Source: Eubacteriales bacterium
GTDB lineage: Bacteria > Bacillota > Clostridia > Christensenellales > SZUA-584
NCBI GenBank assembly: GCA_028711205.1
Contig: JAQTSP010000102.1
Location: 1 to 8,655 of the forward strand
Length of the DNA: 8,655 nucleotides
Direction of reading: 5' to 3'
Shown: one piece after another, positions 6,643 to 8,655 of the stretch
Numbering within the stretch: the first letter of the stretch is position 1
Layout: each line of letters opens with the position of its first letter
Made by a program: the position numbers and the translations under genes
The notes under the pieces: model-generated
Told to the model about the DNA's origin: nothing
Databases searched by the model: none
Seen by the model: only the letters and a program-made list of their open reading frames with translations

Positions 6643-8123
6643 CAACCCTCAATACCGATACGCCAGCGTTCTTTAGCGACATATGCGAAGTGATCAGGCT
6701 GTTTGTCGATACGAGAAAGATCGCGCGTACCGAGGCCGGCGATACGCCGGGGCAGGGATTTTGCGTGCTACACAGCCTGAGCCAGACGGACGGTATGGTG
6801 ACGAGTACGGCCGGGGTCTATACTGACGGAGATCAGGCCGCGGCATATACGTACCGGTGCGATGCCGGACAGGGCGTGCTGGAACAAAAACGCGCGGCAA
6901 AACGCGCGGCGAAGATCAGCGTCTACAGGGCGCTGAATGACTATTTCGGCACGGACATGCCGTGGGGATCGCTGACCGGCATACGTCCGACAAAGCTGCT
7001 GCGCGACAGCCAAACGCGGCTTGGCAAAGACGGCGCGCGGGCGCTGTTTTTGAACGAGTTTGACGTGTCGCGCGGGAAATACGATTTTGCGAAAGGTATC
7101 GTGGACGCACAGGCCGGCCTTTTGCCGGACGCAGATTGCGATATCGATGTGTATATCGGTATCCCTTTTTGCGTGACGCGGTGCGCGTACTGCTCATTCT
7201 CGTCAAACACGCCGGACGTGTTTTCCGGCGCGGAAGATAAGTATATGGACGCGCTGATGAGCGAGCTTGATATGGCGGAAGAGCTGCTTTCCGGCAGGAA
7301 CGTGCGCGCAGTCTACATCGGCGGCGGCACGCCGACGGCGCTCTCCGCAAAAAACCTCGAGAAAGTTGCCATGCGCGCGGCCGGGATCGGCAAAGGTGCG
7401 CTTGAGTTTACCGTTGAAGCGGGACGCCCGGACACGATCACCGACGAGAAGCTGGATATCATCAAGTCATGCGGTGCCTCCCGTATCAGTGTCAACACAC
7501 AGACGCTGCTTGATAAAACGCTCGTGCGCATCGGGCGCGCTCATACGGCGGCACAGTTTTTTGAAGCGTACCGCATGGCGCAGCATAAAGGCTTTGACGC
7601 GATCAATGTCGATATCATCGCGGGCCTGCCGGGAGAGACGGCGGACGACGCGGCCGAAACGCTGAGAAGTATCATCGGCCTTGATCCTGAAAACATCACC
7701 GTCCATACGCTCTCTATCAAGCGCGCGTCGAAATTTGCCACGGACAATATGGACGCATTTCCGACAGACACCGAGACGGCGGGGATGCTGGAGAGAGCCC
7801 GCGGGATGCTGGAGAGGGCGGATTTTCACGCCTATTACATGTACCGGCAGAAGTATATGAAGGGCAGCCTTGAGAACGCGGGGTATGCAAGAGGCGGCAA
7901 GGCGTGCCTCTATAACATCGACAACATGGAAGAGCTTTGCGGCGTCATCGCGTTTGGCGCGGGCGGGATATCAAAGCGCATATTCAGTACCGAGGGGCGC
8001 ATCGAGCGCGCCGCGAACATAAAGGATTTAAGAGAGTATATCGCGCGTCCGGCCGAGATGTGTGCCCGCAAGCGTGCGCTGTTTGGTCAGGCCGATCGGG
8101 ACGTCAAAAATAATGAGTATTGA
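6639..8123 (+). CDS. hemZ: Radical SAM protein HemZ (annotated coproporphyrinogen dehydrogenase)
   Basis: HemZ is a radical S-adenosylmethionine protein related to HemN, the oxygen-independent coproporphyrinogen III dehydrogenase. The 494-residue product has the HemZ N-terminal domain with WGSLTGIRPTKL (109-120). The radical SAM core follows: the cluster motif CVTRCAYC (C178, C182, C185), GGGTPT (228-233), EAGRPDTI (260-267), SRISVNTQT (281-289), GRAHT (299-303), DIIAGLPGE (325-333) and TVHTLSIKRAS (354-364). The family-typical YYMYRQKYMKGSLENAGYA (399-417) lies near the C-terminus. The family assignment is firm, but haem synthesis is not proven: many clostridia carry hemZ without a full haem pathway, so another substrate is possible. 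ATG 6639 overlaps the preceding stop by four bases and has only a weak site (GGAACG), consistent with coupled translation. A 21-base tandem repeat encodes GMLERAR-GMLERAD (382-395). No clear terminator follows. hisS, a common downstream neighbour, is absent. Confidence 0.93.
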   Translation: MTTLNTDTPAFFSDICEVIRLFVDTRKIARTEAGDTPGQGFCVLHSLSQTDGMVTSTAGVYTDGDQAAAYTYRCDAGQGVLEQKRAAKRAAKISVYRALNDYFGTDMPWGSLTGIRPTKLLRDSQTRLGKDGARALFLNEFDVSRGKYDFAKGIVDAQAGLLPDADCDIDVYIGIPFCVTRCAYCSFSSNTPDVFSGAEDKYMDALMSELDMAEELLSGRNVRAVYIGGGTPTALSAKNLEKVAMRAAGIGKGALEFTVEAGRPDTITDEKLDIIKSCGASRISVNTQTLLDKTLVRIGRAHTAAQFFEAYRMAQHKGFDAINVDIIAGLPGETADDAAETLRSIIGLDPENITVHTLSIKRASKFATDNMDAFPTDTETAGMLERARGMLERADFHAYYMYRQKYMKGSLENAGYARGGKACLYNIDNMEELCGVIAFGAGGISKRIFSTEGRIERAANIKDLREYIARPAEMCARKRALFGQADRDVKNNEY

Positions 8124-8171
8124 ACAGCGGGGAATAGGCCATATAATAAACATGACGGGCCAAAAAACTAG

Positions 8172-8200
8172 TTGACATATAGGCGTGGTTAAAATATAAT
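8172..8200 (+). promoter_or_regulatory. Consensus housekeeping-sigma promoter for the yceD unit
   Basis: TTGACA (8172-8177) and TATAAT (8195-8200) are perfect -35 and -10 boxes separated by exactly 17 bases. Transcription should start near 8207, giving an untranslated leader of about 48 bases before the ATG at 8255. The promoter lies in the 131-base gene-free gap after hemZ (8124-8254), in which I see no other gene and no convincing terminator. A perfect promoter fits a highly expressed ribosomal-protein unit, though this gene is only its first member. Confidence 0.85.
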
Positions 8201-8241
8201 TCTACTCGTTGACTAATGCCCAATAACGATGCTTGGCCGAC

Positions 8242-8246
8242 AGGAG
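8242..8246 (+). promoter_or_regulatory. Ribosome binding site of the DUF177 gene
   Basis: AGGAG lies 8 bases before ATG 8255, a normal spacing, and supports that start codon. Confidence 0.75.
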
Positions 8247-8254
8247 TGGTTTTC

Positions 8255-8655
8255 ATGAAGATAGATATCGCGGATGCTGTCAAAAACGAGGGCGAGATGT
8301 ATACCGCGACGTATGACGGCACGCTTGACCGCATTGAGTTTTTGGGCGAAAGCTATGTGTTCACCGGTGGAGTCCACGTGGATGCCGCATATTGTTTTGA
8401 CGGCGAAGGTATCGTGGTGACAGGACGTTTTTCTGCGGATGTACCGGTCGCATGCTCGCGTTGCCTGAAACCTTTTTTATATCCGGTCGGGTTTGAATTC
8501 AACGAATACTATAAAGAGCAGCCCCAAGACGGCATGTATTCTTACAGCGGCGAATCAATTGACCTTGACCAGATGCTTTCAGACAATGTGGTGATGACAC
8601 TGACCTTAAAGTTTCTCTGCAATGAGGACTGCAAGGGACTGTGCAGCGTGTGCGG
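8255..8655 (+). CDS. YceD/DUF177 family protein, 3' end cut by window edge
   Basis: The reading frame stays open to the end of the window: 133 complete codons and part of one more are visible, so the gene is truncated by the window and not by mutation. The family signature is clear. ACSRCLKP (66-73) is followed by an acidic stretch, then SIDLDQMLSDNVV (101-113) and FLCNEDCKGLCSVC (120-133). Cysteines at 67, 70, 122, 126, 130 and 133 suggest metal binding (inference). DUF177 proteins are linked to 23S rRNA accumulation in bacteria and chloroplasts, and the gene usually sits directly upstream of rpmF (ribosomal protein L32), often with plsX next. Here LTLK (116-119) replaces the more common LPxK before the cysteine cluster. 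It is the first gene behind its own consensus promoter. The family assignment is firm and the molecular role is not settled. Confidence 0.9.
   Translation, partial: MKIDIADAVKNEGEMYTATYDGTLDRIEFLGESYVFTGGVHVDAAYCFDGEGIVVTGRFSADVPVACSRCLKPFLYPVGFEFNEYYKEQPQDGMYSYSGESIDLDQMLSDNVVMTLTLKFLCNEDCKGLCSVC

Noticed and set aside
8137..8161. GGCC...GGCC pair after hemZ as a terminator
   Set aside because: Only four base pairs can form across a 17-base loop and a run of A, not T, follows it.
8104..8334. A 76-codon minus-strand frame across the gap after hemZ
   Set aside because: It overlaps the consensus promoter and the start of the DUF177 gene, and no family resemblance was seen.

Overview
The window looks like a chromosomal housekeeping segment from a low-to-mid GC Firmicute, most likely of the class Clostridia. 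The evidence is gene order and protein type: secF, recJ, a bifunctional (p)ppGpp enzyme, dtd, a metallo-beta-lactamase-fold hydrolase and hemZ follow one another on the + strand, which is a familiar clostridial arrangement. Estimated by eye, base composition is balanced (around 50% GC) with no obvious foreign patch. I cannot name a genus; a gut-type clostridial lineage is a guess. No phage, insertion sequence, CRISPR array, tRNA or rRNA was seen, and all seven genes lie on the + strand.

Layout. Positions 1-933 carry the SecF half of the SecDF translocation motor, whose secD partner would lie just upstream. A spacer of 81 bases follows, holding a 12-bp perfect palindrome and a strong hairpin, and then GTG-started recJ (1015-3369). 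Only 13 bases separate recJ from rel (3383-5527), which I start at a TTG codon behind an AAGGAG site. An extended -10 promoter probably lies inside the 3' end of recJ. Three tightly packed genes follow: dtd (5538-5984), an MBL-fold hydrolase (6010-6642) and hemZ (6639-8123), the last two overlapping by ATGA. A gene-free gap (8124-8254) contains a textbook TTGACA-N17-TATAAT promoter. It drives a new unit that starts with a YceD/DUF177 protein (8255 to the window edge), whose usual partner rpmF would lie just outside.

How the genes relate. The first six form one co-directional, probably co-transcribed block. It joins protein export (SecF), DNA repair (RecJ), stringent-response control (Rel), translation quality control (Dtd), and two enzymes whose exact substrates are unclear (the MBL hydrolase and the radical-SAM protein HemZ). 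The second block starts a ribosome or lipid-synthesis unit of the yceD-rpmF type. Compared with the usual clostridial order, apt is missing between recJ and rel, and hisS/aspS are missing after hemZ.

I found no convincing previously undescribed system. The observations most worth a second look are regulatory (internal rel promoter, TTG start of rel, secF-recJ hairpin and palindrome, consensus promoter before yceD), the altered gene order, and the uncertain biochemical roles of HemZ and the MBL protein.
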